Shown: in pieces, positions 42,612-51,293 of the stretch | How positions within the stretch are numbered: the first letter of the stretch is position 1 | How the letters are laid out: every line of letters begins with the position of its first letter | Source of the DNA: Actinocrispum wychmicini | Lineage (GTDB): Bacteria > Actinomycetota > Actinomycetes > Mycobacteriales > Pseudonocardiaceae | Assembly: GCF_004345645.1 (NCBI RefSeq) | Contig: NZ_SLWS01000001.1 | Location: 584,714 to 648,713, forward strand | DNA length: 64,000 nt | Direction: 5' to 3' | Translations under genes and position numbers: made by a program | Notes under the pieces: generated by a model | The model's database searches: none | What the model saw: the letters and a program-made list of their open reading frames with translations, nothing else | Told to the model about the DNA's origin: nothing

Positions 42612-43249
42612 CCGGCCCGACCGAGTGGGTGTTCGGCGAACCGGTCGGTGTCGGCCCATGGGAAGGGCCCGTGCCGACGGACCCACGCTACGACCCCGAA
42701 CTCCTGGCGGGCGGCGACCGTCGCAACGTCGTGGACAAGTACCGCTACTGGCGTCGCGAGGCCGTGGTCGCGGATCTGGACACCAGACGGCACGACTTCC
42801 ATGTGGCGATTGAGAACCTGCAGCACGACCACAACATCGGCACGGTCGTGCGGACCGCCAACGCCTTCCTGGCCAGGACTGTCCACATCGTGGGACGAAG
42901 GCGCTGGAACCGGCGCGGCGCGATGGTGACCGACCGGTACCAGCACATCGAGCATCACCCGGACATCGAGTCGCTCGTGAAATTCGCGGGACAGGAGGGA
43001 CTCACGGTGGTGGGTGTGGACAACACGCCAGGGTCCGCGCGGCTGGAAACGGTGAAGCTGCCCCGTCACTGTGTGTTGTTGTTCGGCCAGGAAGGGCCCG
43101 GCCTGACCGACGCGGCAAGGAAAGCCGTGGGTATCACGGTGTCCATCGCGCAGTTCGGCTCCACCAGGTCGATCAACGCGGGCGTGGCCGCGGGCATAGT
43201 GATGCACGCATGGATCCGCGATCACGCGGATCTGGACGCTGCCTTGTAA
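42608..43249 (+). CDS. TrmH/SpoU-family RNA 2'-O-methyltransferase
   Basis: The 213-aa protein has the three SPOUT motifs: NIGTVVRTANAF (motif 1), LLFGQEGPGLTDAA (motif 2) and IAQFGSTRSINAGVAAGIVM (motif 3). The deep trefoil knot binds SAM. A ~60-residue N-terminal part (YRYWRREAVVADLDTRR) may bind RNA. It methylates a ribose in tRNA or rRNA; the exact base cannot be told. ATG 42608 lies within the DUF2784 stop. Confidence 0.87.
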   Translation: MTGPTEWVFGEPVGVGPWEGPVPTDPRYDPELLAGGDRRNVVDKYRYWRREAVVADLDTRRHDFHVAIENLQHDHNIGTVVRTANAFLARTVHIVGRRRWNRRGAMVTDRYQHIEHHPDIESLVKFAGQEGLTVVGVDNTPGSARLETVKLPRHCVLLFGQEGPGLTDAARKAVGITVSIAQFGSTRSINAGVAAGIVMHAWIRDHADLDAAL

Positions 43250-43319
43250 GTGATTTGATTACCCCAAGTGGGGCGAGTGTCCGTCTTCGGGGTTCCTCGG
43301 AACCGATTCAGACCGCACG

Positions 43320-44444
43320 ATGTCGAGTATGGGCAATGACATCGTGGCGAGCGCGCGGTTGTGGGCGGCCCGCGCCGCGGTGTCCGAGTTGGGCGTGCAG
43401 GCCCGGCACCTGCGCAGACTCTGGGCCCAACCCGGAACCCTGCTGGGCGTGGACGGCTGGCCGGCCACCAGGAGTGAGCGCCTCTACCGGCGGTGGAACT
43501 ACTGGGCCCAGGCACACCTCATCGACTGCATGGTGGACGCGCAGGAGCGGTATCCCAACCCCGTGCGCGTGTCCCATCTCTCCCGGATAGTGAGAAGCGT
43601 CCGCCTCCGCAACGGCCGGAGATGGGCCAGCGACGACTACGGCGACGCGGCCTTCATGGGACTGGCCTTGCTTCGCGCCTCTGCGTTGGTGCCTGTGGAC
43701 GACGCCGTCAAGGAGATCGTGCACAGGCTGCGTTACGCGTGGACCGACCACGCGGGCGGCGGCATCTGGTCCCGCGTCGGCGAGGACTTCAAGGGCGTCC
43801 GGGCGAACGGACCCGCGACGATCCTGTTGACCCGTCTGGGAGACCGGGTCGATCTGCAGCAGGCCAGGGCGATGGCGGAATGGATGGAGGACCACCTGCT
43901 GGACGAGACCGTCGGCCTGTTGTGGGTGGGGCTGCACGTGAACATGGACGGTGAAGTCCGGGAGATGGTCAAGGAGGCGTACACGTACACGCAGGGCGTC
44001 TTCCTGGGCGTGTGCCTGGAGTTGGCGGCGGCCGGCGATCCGGTGTGGGCGGAACGGGCGGAGCGAACAGTCATCGCCATCAGCGAGCACCTGGCCAACA
44101 ACGGCGTGCTGCGCGGCCACGGCGGCGGTGACGGCGGGCTGTACGCCGGGATTCTGGCCCGGTACCTGGCGTTGGCGGCGTTGCGGCTACCCGCGTTGAC
44201 CGGGTTCTCGGTCACCGCGATCGCGGCCAGCGAGATAGCGCAACAACTTGTCATGACGAGCGCGGCGGCGGCATGGCGGAATCGCGCGGTGGCAAGGGGA
44301 GGACCGCTTTACGGTCCAGATTGGACACTGCCGGCCCGGGTGCCGCGCTCCCCCCGGCACACGATTCCGGAACGCGAACTCTCGGCACAGCTGGGCGGCT
44401 GGATGATTCTGGAAGCGGCGGCGTTGTTGGAACGGTCCCGCTGA
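43320..44444 (+). CDS. GH76-like glycoside hydrolase family protein
   Basis: The 374-aa protein looks like an (alpha/alpha)6 barrel. Residues ~100-115 read WASDDYGDAAFMGLALLR; the DD pair matches the catalytic aspartates of GH76 alpha-1,6-mannanases. Later TYTQGVFLGVCLELAAAGD matches the conserved YTQG segment. No signal peptide or membrane anchor is seen, so it appears cytoplasmic, unlike most GH76 enzymes. A related gene (Rv0365c) lies, from memory, in the same mycobacterial neighbourhood. It may act on alpha-mannose-containing glycolipid or glycan intermediates, but activity is unproven. Confidence 0.75.
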   Translation: MSSMGNDIVASARLWAARAAVSELGVQARHLRRLWAQPGTLLGVDGWPATRSERLYRRWNYWAQAHLIDCMVDAQERYPNPVRVSHLSRIVRSVRLRNGRRWASDDYGDAAFMGLALLRASALVPVDDAVKEIVHRLRYAWTDHAGGGIWSRVGEDFKGVRANGPATILLTRLGDRVDLQQARAMAEWMEDHLLDETVGLLWVGLHVNMDGEVREMVKEAYTYTQGVFLGVCLELAAAGDPVWAERAERTVIAISEHLANNGVLRGHGGGDGGLYAGILARYLALAALRLPALTGFSVTAIAASEIAQQLVMTSAAAAWRNRAVARGGPLYGPDWTLPARVPRSPRHTIPERELSAQLGGWMILEAAALLERSR

Positions 44445-44460
44445 CTCGTAGAGTGGCGGT

Positions 44461-45186
44461 ATGGGAGTTGTGATCGTCACCGGGGGTAGCCGCGGAATCG
44501 GGGCTGCGATCTGTCGCCAGGTGTCCGAGCAGGGGCACACCGTCGTCGTCAACTACGCGGGCGATCAGGCCGCGGCCGACGCCGTCGCCGACGACACCGG
44601 CGGCCTGGCCGTTCGCGCGAACGTGGCCGACGAGGCCGATGTCGTGCGGCTCTTCGACGCCGCCGAGGAGTTGGGCACGCTCACCGGCGTGGTGTGCAAC
44701 GCGGGCATCACCGGCACGTTCGGCCGGCTCGACGGCCAGTCGCTCGACAGCGTCCGGAAAGTCTTCGAGACCAACGTGTACGGCGTGTTCCTGGGCAACC
44801 GGGAGGCCGTGCGGCGGATGTCCACGAAGTACGGCCGCGGCGGTGGCGTGATCGTCAACATCTCGTCCACCGCCGCCAAGCGTGGGTCGCCGGGCGAGTG
44901 GGTGCACTACGCGGCAAGCAAATCCGCTGTTGAGACCCTCACCTACGGCCTCGCTCAGGAGGTCGCGGACGAGGGCATCCGGGTCAACTGCGTCGCTCCC
45001 GGAATGGTCGACACGGACATGCACGCGGCCGCCGGCATCCCGGACCGACTCGACCGCGTCGCGCCGTCGATCCCGCTCAAACGGGCCGGCCGGCCCGACG
45101 AGATCGCCGAAGGAGTCGCCTGGCTGCTGTCCGACGCGGCCTCCTATGTGGTCGGGTCGGTGTTGACCATCAGCGGCGGCCGCTGA
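44461..45186 (+). CDS. SDR-family oxidoreductase, FabG-like
   Basis: The 241-aa protein is a classical SDR. The cofactor motif TGGSRGIG starts at residue 8, CNAGITG is the structural motif, Ser is in VNISSTAAKRG, and the active pair is in HYAASKSAVE. It ends YVVGSVLTISGGR, as in FabG-type carbonyl reductases. Its substrate is unknown. Its last 43 bases overlap the end of the convergent methyltransferase gene. Confidence 0.86.
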   Translation: MGVVIVTGGSRGIGAAICRQVSEQGHTVVVNYAGDQAAADAVADDTGGLAVRANVADEADVVRLFDAAEELGTLTGVVCNAGITGTFGRLDGQSLDSVRKVFETNVYGVFLGNREAVRRMSTKYGRGGGVIVNISSTAAKRGSPGEWVHYAASKSAVETLTYGLAQEVADEGIRVNCVAPGMVDTDMHAAAGIPDRLDRVAPSIPLKRAGRPDEIAEGVAWLLSDAASYVVGSVLTISGGR

Positions 45187-45797
45187 GCGACCAGGACAGC
45201 CTGCTGCGGTTTGTCCGGCAGTTCGTGCTCCTGGACCAACCGCGCGATCACCTTCAGGCCCGCGTCCTGTAAAAGCGCCTCGATGTGGTCCGGGCGCAGC
45301 CAGTGGACGTCCAGGTCGATGTCGTGGCCGTAGCCCTGGGTCAGGTGCCGGATCCGGTCGCCCACGTGGAACGCGACGAGCACGTGCCCGCCCGGCGCGA
45401 GTACCCGGTGGAACTCGCCGAACACCGCCGGGTACTCCGTCGGCGGCATGTGGATGATCGAGTAGCTGGCCAGGATTCCGCCGAGACTTTCGTCCTTGAG
45501 GTCCAGCGCGAGCATCGAGCCCACCTCGAACCGGATGCCGGGGTACTCCCGCCGGGCCACGTCGATCATGCCCGGCGTCAGGTCGATGCCGAACGCGTCC
45601 ACGCCACGCCCGCGCAGGTGTGCCGTCAAATGGCCAGGACCACACCCGATGTCGGCCACCGCGCCGGACACAACCGACCCGAACGCGTCGATCATCGCGC
45701 GGTAGAACGGAATGTCGTCGAGCGAGTCGCGCAGCATCGAGTGATAGGACTCGGCAACCGTGTTGTACGCGGTGCGGATAGGTTCAAGGAAGGTCAC
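45144..45797 (-). CDS. Class I SAM-dependent methyltransferase
   Basis: The 217-aa protein has motif I VADIGCGPGHLTAHL (~residues 46-60), the acidic motif after FGIDLTPGM, and GGILASYSIIHMPPTEYPAV. The N-terminus FLEPIRTAYNTVAESYHSML is typical of small-molecule methyltransferases of the UbiE type. GTG 45797 is chosen since homologous proteins start here; a GTG at 45821 adds eight residues. Substrate unknown. Confidence 0.8.
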   Translation of the reverse strand: MTFLEPIRTAYNTVAESYHSMLRDSLDDIPFYRAMIDAFGSVVSGAVADIGCGPGHLTAHLRGRGVDAFGIDLTPGMIDVARREYPGIRFEVGSMLALDLKDESLGGILASYSIIHMPPTEYPAVFGEFHRVLAPGGHVLVAFHVGDRIRHLTQGYGHDIDLDVHWLRPDHIEALLQDAGLKVIARLVQEHELPDKPQQAVLVAQRPPLMVNTDPTT

Positions 45798-45828
45798 GGC
45801 CGGGACGATAGCCACACCCACCGACAGT

Positions 45829-46824
45829 TCAGGGGCAGCCGCAGGATTGTCGGTGCATCAGAACGGGTTGCAGGCGGGTGGTTGTGGGGGGACGGGAGGG
45901 GTCGGCGATTCGTAGCAGCAGCATTCGGACCGCGGTGCGGCCGATCTCCGCGATCGGCTGGGCCATGGTGGTGACCGGTGGGTCCAGCAGGTCCGCCCAC
46001 TCCACGTCGTCGTAGCCGACGACCGCCAAATCCGAACCGATCCGTACCCGACGGCGGCGCGCCTCGTGCAACACGCCGGACAGCATCACGTTGTTGCCGG
46101 CGACGACGGCGGTCGGTGGGTTGTCTAAATCGAGCAGCTTTCCCAACGCGATCGCCGCCGGCTCGGCCGCGGACTCGCCGGTGATCACCATGCTCTCGTC
46201 CCAGATCAGGCCTGACCGGCCGAGGCCGAGCCGGTAGCCCAGCACCCGCTCGGAGGACGTCGCCAGGCCCGGCATCCCGCTCACCATGCCGATCCGCCGG
46301 TGCCCGAGGTCGGCGAGGTGTTGCACCAGGGCCGACGTGGCGTGCACGTTCTCCGGGCCGACCTGGTCGAACTCCTGCCCCACGGTCAACCGGTCGACCA
46401 GCACCATCGGGATGCCCAGCTGTTTGAGCTCGGGCAGCACCTTGCCGTTCGGTGAGGGGGTGAGGATGAGCCCGTCGACCCGGCGGGACCGCAGGGCCCG
46501 GACCGCCGACTGCTCGGTGGCGGCCTCGTCGTGGGTGTCGGTCAGCACGAGGGTGTAACCCGATTTGGTGGTCTCGTGCTCGATGGCCTGAATCAGTTCG
46601 GCGAAGTACGGGTTCGCGACCAGGGAGATCGCAACCCCCAACGACCTGGTGCCGCCGGTGACCAGGGAACGGGCGATCGCGTCGCCGGTGTAGCCGGTGC
46701 GCTCGATGGCGTCGAGCACCCGGAACTTGGTCTCCGGGGCCACGGCGCGCGTGGAGTTCACCACGTGCGAGACCGTGGTGATGGAGACGCCCGCCATTTG
46801 GGCGACATCCTTCATGGTGACCAA
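45829..46824 (-). CDS. LacI-family transcriptional regulator
   Basis: The 331-aa protein starts with a LacI helix-turn-helix (VTMKDVAQMAGVSITTVSHV) and hinge helix. A sugar-binding domain of the periplasmic-binding-protein type follows (LGVAISLVANPYFAELIQAI; GLILTPSPNGKVLPEL). TTG 46824 is chosen as start because GGGGG lies six bases upstream and the protein then begins MVTMKDVA, the usual LacI beginning; an ATG two codons later is possible. It is divergent from the sugar ABC transporter genes with one perfect palindrome between, so it is probably their repressor. Confidence 0.88.
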   Translation of the reverse strand: MVTMKDVAQMAGVSITTVSHVVNSTRAVAPETKFRVLDAIERTGYTGDAIARSLVTGGTRSLGVAISLVANPYFAELIQAIEHETTKSGYTLVLTDTHDEAATEQSAVRALRSRRVDGLILTPSPNGKVLPELKQLGIPMVLVDRLTVGQEFDQVGPENVHATSALVQHLADLGHRRIGMVSGMPGLATSSERVLGYRLGLGRSGLIWDESMVITGESAAEPAAIALGKLLDLDNPPTAVVAGNNVMLSGVLHEARRRRVRIGSDLAVVGYDDVEWADLLDPPVTTMAQPIAEIGRTAVRMLLLRIADPSRPPTTTRLQPVLMHRQSCGCP

Positions 46825-46854
46825 GCCGAGCCCCCTGTGAGCAACATGCGGAAG

Positions 46855-46868
46855 CGTTTGCGCAAACG
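46855..46868. promoter_or_regulatory. LacI-type operator (14-bp perfect palindrome)
   Basis: CGTTTGCGCAAACG is a perfect palindrome with the central CG that marks LacI-family operators. It lies 31 bases before the lacI-type start and 63 bases before the binding-protein start. AACGGTTGCG directly follows and could be a weaker half-site. Confidence 0.75.
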
Positions 46869-46931
46869 GTTGCGACAGGCTAGGTGACTTATTAACTTCC
46901 CCGCAACCAGGCACGCCAGAGAGGGAAGTCA

Positions 46932-47936
46932 ATGGGACGACGTGGTCTCGCCATCATCGCCGCCGGTCTGCTCGCGTTCGCCGCGAGTGGTTGTACCAGC
47001 CAGAAGACCGGCAGTGGTGGGCAACCCGCCGATGGCGGCAAGATCAAGGTCGGTCTCGTGACCAAGACCGACGCCAACCCGTACTTCGTGGCCCTGCGCG
47101 ACTCGGCCAGGGCCGAGGCGGACAAGGCCGGCGCCGACCTGATCGCGCTCGCCGGCAAGTTCGACGGCGACAACGAGGGCCAGGTCGCGGCGATCGAGAA
47201 CCTCGTGCAGCAGGGCGCCAAGACCATCCTGATCACGCCGAGCAACTCCACCGGCATCCTCGGCGCGATCAAGAACGCGCGGGCCAAGGGTGTGCTCGTG
47301 ATCGCGCTGGACACCGAGACCGACCCGAAGGCCGCCGTGGACGCCACGTACGCGACGGACAACACCGAGGCCGGCCGCCTGCAGGGCGCGTACGTCAAGG
47401 CCGCGCTCGGCAGCAGGACCGCCAAGGTGATCATGCTGGACGGCACGCCCGGCTCGACCGTGAGTGAGCAGCGCCACAACGGCTTCCTGGCCGGGATCGG
47501 CCTGAAGGACGGCGACGCGGGCATCCTCGGCGGCGACGCCACCAACGGTGAGCAGAACAAGGCGCAGCAGGTCACCGAGAACCTGTTGCAGCGGGACACG
47601 TCCCTCAACACCGTCTACACGCTCAACGAGCCGGCCGCGCGCGGCGCGTACGCGGCTTTGCAGGCGAAGAACCTCGCCGGGCAGGTCGTGATCGGGTCGA
47701 TCGACGGCTCGTGCCAAGGTGTCACCGACGTGAAGGACGGCAAGGTGGCGGTGACGGTCATGCAGTTCCCGAAGAAGATGGCGGCCCAGGGCGTGCAGGC
47801 CGCGCTCGAGTTCGCCAGGTCCGGCAAGAAGCCCGGTGGCTTCGTGAACACCGGTGTCGCGGTGATCACGGACAAGCCGTTGCCCGGGATCACCAGCCAG
47901 GACACCGCCTGGGGCCTGCAGAACTGCTGGGGCTGA
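46932..47936 (+). CDS. Sugar ABC transporter substrate-binding lipoprotein (FrcB-like)
   Basis: The 334-aa protein has a lipoprotein signal (RRGLAIIAAGLLAFAASG then Cys21). A type I periplasmic-binding fold of the ribose/fructose class follows: KVGLVTKTDANPYFVALRDS, then AKTILITPSNSTGIL. The closing segment has GVAVITDKPLPG. It captures a monosaccharide, probably fructose, ribose or mannose, outside the membrane. It is the first gene of a tightly packed operon with the permease, ATPase and two kinases. Confidence 0.9.
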   Translation: MGRRGLAIIAAGLLAFAASGCTSQKTGSGGQPADGGKIKVGLVTKTDANPYFVALRDSARAEADKAGADLIALAGKFDGDNEGQVAAIENLVQQGAKTILITPSNSTGILGAIKNARAKGVLVIALDTETDPKAAVDATYATDNTEAGRLQGAYVKAALGSRTAKVIMLDGTPGSTVSEQRHNGFLAGIGLKDGDAGILGGDATNGEQNKAQQVTENLLQRDTSLNTVYTLNEPAARGAYAALQAKNLAGQVVIGSIDGSCQGVTDVKDGKVAVTVMQFPKKMAAQGVQAALEFARSGKKPGGFVNTGVAVITDKPLPGITSQDTAWGLQNCWG

Positions 47937-47940
47937 GCCG

Positions 47941-48924
47941 ATGGCCACCCTGAAGGAGCGCCGGGGTTCGCTCAGCGAGTACATGCTGCGCACCCCGGCC
48001 GTGGGGCCGGTGATCGCGCTCCTCGTCGCGGTCGTGATCTTCTCGGTGACCACGAGCACGTTCTTCAACGTGGACAACCTGTCGCTGGTCGTGAAGCAGG
48101 CGCTGGTGATCGGCACCCTCGCGCTCGGCCAGACGCTGGTGATCCTGACCGCCGGCATCGACCTGGCGAACGCGTCGATCATGGTGCTCGGCACGCTGAT
48201 CATGGCCAAGTTCACGCTCCTGCACCACACCCCGGGCATCGTCACGTTGATCGCCGGCATCTTCGTGGCGGCCGTGCTCGGCGCGGTGACGGGCAGCGTG
48301 GTGACCGGATTCCGGTTGCCGCCGTTCATCGTCACGCTCGGCATGCTCACGATCGTGACCGCGGTCGGCCGGATCTACGCGGCCGGCCAGAGCTTCCCGG
48401 TCACCGACGGCACGCTCGGCTTCCTCGGCCAGTCGCAGTACCTTTTCGGACAGATCGAGATCAGCAACGGCATGTGGCTCATGCTGATCATGTATCTGGC
48501 GGTGTGGTACGGGCTGACCAGAACCGCCTGGGGCAAGCACGTGTACGCGGTCGGCAACGACCCGGAAGCCGCGCGCCTGTCCGGTATCCAGGTCCGGCGC
48601 AGCCTGCTCGGCGTGTACGTCATCGCCGGCGTGATCTACGGAATCGCGGCGTGGCAGGCACTCGGGCGGGTGCCGAACGCCGACCCGAACGCCTTCCAGA
48701 CCGGCAACCTGGACTCGATCACCGCGGTCGTGATCGGCGGCACGAGCCTGTTCGGCGGACGCGGCAGCGTGATGGGCACGCTCGTGGGCGCGCTTATCGT
48801 CGCGGTGCTGCGGTCGGGCCTTACCCAGGCCGGCATCGACCAGCTGTACCAGGACGTGGCGACCGGCGTGCTGATCATCGTCGCGGCCGGCCTGGACCGG
48901 CTGTCCCGAGGGAGGCAGCGGTGA
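47941..48924 (+). CDS. Sugar ABC transporter permease (FrcC-like)
   Basis: The 327-aa protein has about ten hydrophobic segments and the RbsC/FrcC-type region: LALGQTLVILTAGIDLANAS (helix 2-3) and VIGGTSLFGGRGSVMGTLVG near the end (cytoplasmic EAA-like loop). It starts four bases after the binding-protein stop. It forms the membrane channel for the sugar ABC system. Confidence 0.9.
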   Translation: MATLKERRGSLSEYMLRTPAVGPVIALLVAVVIFSVTTSTFFNVDNLSLVVKQALVIGTLALGQTLVILTAGIDLANASIMVLGTLIMAKFTLLHHTPGIVTLIAGIFVAAVLGAVTGSVVTGFRLPPFIVTLGMLTIVTAVGRIYAAGQSFPVTDGTLGFLGQSQYLFGQIEISNGMWLMLIMYLAVWYGLTRTAWGKHVYAVGNDPEAARLSGIQVRRSLLGVYVIAGVIYGIAAWQALGRVPNADPNAFQTGNLDSITAVVIGGTSLFGGRGSVMGTLVGALIVAVLRSGLTQAGIDQLYQDVATGVLIIVAAGLDRLSRGRQR

Positions 48925-49730
48925 CTCCGGTTCTGCAGGGCATCGGCCTGGTCAAGCGGTACGGCCGCGTCACGGCCATGGACGGCGCGGACTTCGACCT
49001 CGAAGCGGGTGAGGTGCTGGCGGTCGTCGGCGACAACGGCGCCGGCAAGTCGACGCTCATCAAAGCCCTGTCCGGCGCGGTGATCCCGGACGAGGGCCAG
49101 ATCCTCGTCGACGGCAGCCCGGTCCGTTTCCACAGCCCGCTGGACGCCCGCAAGTACGGCATCGAGACGGTCTACCAGGACCTGGCGTTGGCGCCGGCGC
49201 AGGACATCGCGACGAACATGTTCATGGGGCGGGAAAGGCGCCGGCCGGGGTTCCTGGGGACGGCGTTGCGGCTGCTGGACTCGCGCGGGATGCGGGCCGA
49301 GGCGCAGCGCGTGCTCGACGAACTGGGCATCGGTATCAAGTCCATGGCCCAGCCGGTGGAGACGTTGTCGGGCGGGCAGCGGCAGGCGGTCGCGGTGGCC
49401 CGCGCGGCGGCGTTCGGCACCCGCGTGGTGATCATGGACGAGCCCACGGCCGCGCTGGGTGTCGCGGAGTCCGCGAAGGTGCTCGAACTGATCGGCCGGA
49501 TTCGCGACCGGGGCCTGCCGGTGGTGCTGATCAGCCACAACATGCCGCACGTCTTCGAGATCGCCGACCGGGTGCACGTCCACCGGCTGGGCAAACGGGT
49601 CGCGGTGGTGTCGCCGCGGACGCACACCATGAACCAGGTCGTCGGCCTGCTCACCGGCGCGCTGCGGATCGGCGCGGACGGCGAGGTCGAAGAGGTCGCC
49701 CAGGCCGTGCACACCGGGCTCGACCGTTGA
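48921..49730 (+). CDS. Sugar ABC transporter ATPase, single domain (FrcA-like)
   Basis: The 269-aa protein has Walker A GDNGAGKST, signature LSGGQRQA, Walker B VVIMDEPTAA and the switch His in VVLISHNM. It has only one nucleotide-binding domain, unlike the two-domain RbsA, and so resembles FrcA of the fructose system. GTG 48921 overlaps the permease stop by 4 bp. Confidence 0.9.
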   Translation: MTPVLQGIGLVKRYGRVTAMDGADFDLEAGEVLAVVGDNGAGKSTLIKALSGAVIPDEGQILVDGSPVRFHSPLDARKYGIETVYQDLALAPAQDIATNMFMGRERRRPGFLGTALRLLDSRGMRAEAQRVLDELGIGIKSMAQPVETLSGGQRQAVAVARAAAFGTRVVIMDEPTAALGVAESAKVLELIGRIRDRGLPVVLISHNMPHVFEIADRVHVHRLGKRVAVVSPRTHTMNQVVGLLTGALRIGADGEVEEVAQAVHTGLDR

Positions 49731-50536
49731 TCCTCGCCGTCGGCCTGTGCACCGTCGACCTCGTGCAGCGGGTGGACGAGCTGCCGGTGCCCGGTCAGAA
49801 AGTCCAGTCCACGTCGGTGGAGTTGGTGGCAGGCGGTCCGGCCGCCAACGCCGCCATCACCATCGCCGCGTTGGGCGGGCGGGTTCGTCTGGTGACCGTC
49901 CTTGGTGCGCACCCACTCGCCGCGTTGGCACGACAGGACTTGCAGAAGTACGGGGTCGAGATCGTCGATGTCATGCCGGAACGTGCTGAACCGCCTGCGG
50001 TGAGCGCGGTTTCGGTCCGTCAGTCCGATGGCGAACGGACGGTCGTGTCGCACAACGCGGCCGGAGTGGACGCGGCCGCGTGGATTGATATGTCCGATGT
50101 GGACACTGTGCTGCTGGACGGCCATCACCCGGAGTTGGCGTTGAACGCGGCGCGGGAGGCGAACGGACCGGTCGTGTTGGACGCCGGCAGCTGGAAACCG
50201 GTGTTCCCGGACCTGCTGCCGCATGTGGACGTCTGCGCGTGTTCGTCGGCGTTCCGCGAGGAGGTCGACTGCCCGGTGGTCACCTGGACCGCCGGGCCCG
50301 ATCCGGTGCGCTGGCGGGTGGGGTCCGACGAAGGCGCGGTGGACGTGCCTCATGTGTACGCTGTAGACACGTCCGGCGCTGGGGATGTGTGGCACGGTGC
50401 GCTGGCGTTGGGGGTGGCGCGGCTGGGTCGGGTGCCGGAAGCTGCGGACATGCCTGCGCTGATCGAGTACGCGAACCAGGTGGCCGGGACGCGGGTGCGG
50501 CACGAAGGAGCGAGCTGGCGCCATGGACTTCGCTGA
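49727..50536 (+). CDS. PfkB-family sugar kinase
   Basis: The 269-aa protein matches the PfkB/ribokinase family. It has the N-terminal VELVAGGPAANAAITIAALG, a small lid, and the C-terminal signature VDTSGAGDVWHGALALGV, whose Asp is the catalytic base. It probably phosphorylates the sugar imported by the ABC system. Start TTG 49727 overlaps the ATPase stop (TTGA); the ribosome site is weak. Confidence 0.87.
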   Translation: MILAVGLCTVDLVQRVDELPVPGQKVQSTSVELVAGGPAANAAITIAALGGRVRLVTVLGAHPLAALARQDLQKYGVEIVDVMPERAEPPAVSAVSVRQSDGERTVVSHNAAGVDAAAWIDMSDVDTVLLDGHHPELALNAAREANGPVVLDAGSWKPVFPDLLPHVDVCACSSAFREEVDCPVVTWTAGPDPVRWRVGSDEGAVDVPHVYAVDTSGAGDVWHGALALGVARLGRVPEAADMPALIEYANQVAGTRVRHEGASWRHGLR

Positions 50537-51128
50537 CCTGGTCGCCCGCGCGGCCGCGTTGGCGGACGGCCGGCGCGGCATGCTCGGCATCTGCGGCGCG
50601 CCCGGCGCCGGCAAGTCCACCCTGGCGGCCCGCCTGGTGGCGGCGCTCGGCGACCGGGCGGTCTATGTCGGGATGGACGGGTTCCACCTGGCACAGGCCG
50701 AACTGGACCGCCTGGGGCGCGCCGAACGCAAAGGCGCACCGGACACATTCGACGCGTCCGGATACGTGAACCTGTTGCGGCGCCTGCGAGATCAGACCGG
50801 CGTCGTCTACGCGCCGGAGTTCCGCCGGGAGATCGAGGAACCGATCGCCGGCGCGATCCCCGTGTTCCCGGACACACCGCTGGTCGTCACCGAGGGTAAC
50901 TACCTACTCGTGCCCGAAGATCCCTGGGGGCAGGTGCGGGACCTGCTGGACGAGATCTGGTTCCTCCGGCCCGGCGAGGACGAGCGGCATCGCCGGCTGA
51001 TCGCCCGGCACGAACTGTATGGCCGGTCACACCAGGAATCCCGGGACCGCGCGTTCGGGTCCGACGAACGGAACGCCACCGTGATCAACGCGACGGCAGA
51101 ACGCGCTGATCTCGTGCTATCGGGGTAG
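50523..51128 (+). CDS. P-loop kinase, FrcK/uridine kinase-like
   Basis: The 201-aa protein has a Walker A GAPGAGKSTLAARL at residues ~25-38, the acceptor Asp in VYVGMDGFHLAQAEL, and YVNLLRRLR and EGNYLLVPEDPW blocks as in phosphoribulokinase/uridine kinase relatives. From memory, the fructose operon frcBCAK of Sinorhizobium encodes such a kinase (FrcK). The gene overlaps the PfkB stop by 14 bp, so both kinases are made together with the transporter. Its substrate may be fructose or a nucleoside-like sugar. Confidence 0.82.
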   Translation: MDFADLVARAAALADGRRGMLGICGAPGAGKSTLAARLVAALGDRAVYVGMDGFHLAQAELDRLGRAERKGAPDTFDASGYVNLLRRLRDQTGVVYAPEFRREIEEPIAGAIPVFPDTPLVVTEGNYLLVPEDPWGQVRDLLDEIWFLRPGEDERHRRLIARHELYGRSHQESRDRAFGSDERNATVINATAERADLVLSG

Positions 51129-51293
51129 CCATCCGGTCTCGTGCTGTGGAACGTCCGATAACAGCGTGCTCACGGTTCGCGGGTGCGGCGCCTAGTTGCG
51201 GCACTATGGCGGAGGTGACCGTACCCGGTTTTGATCAACACAGCGGTCCTTACCTTCTTGAACAAACACGGTCGCCCGAAAGGACGGAACGAG

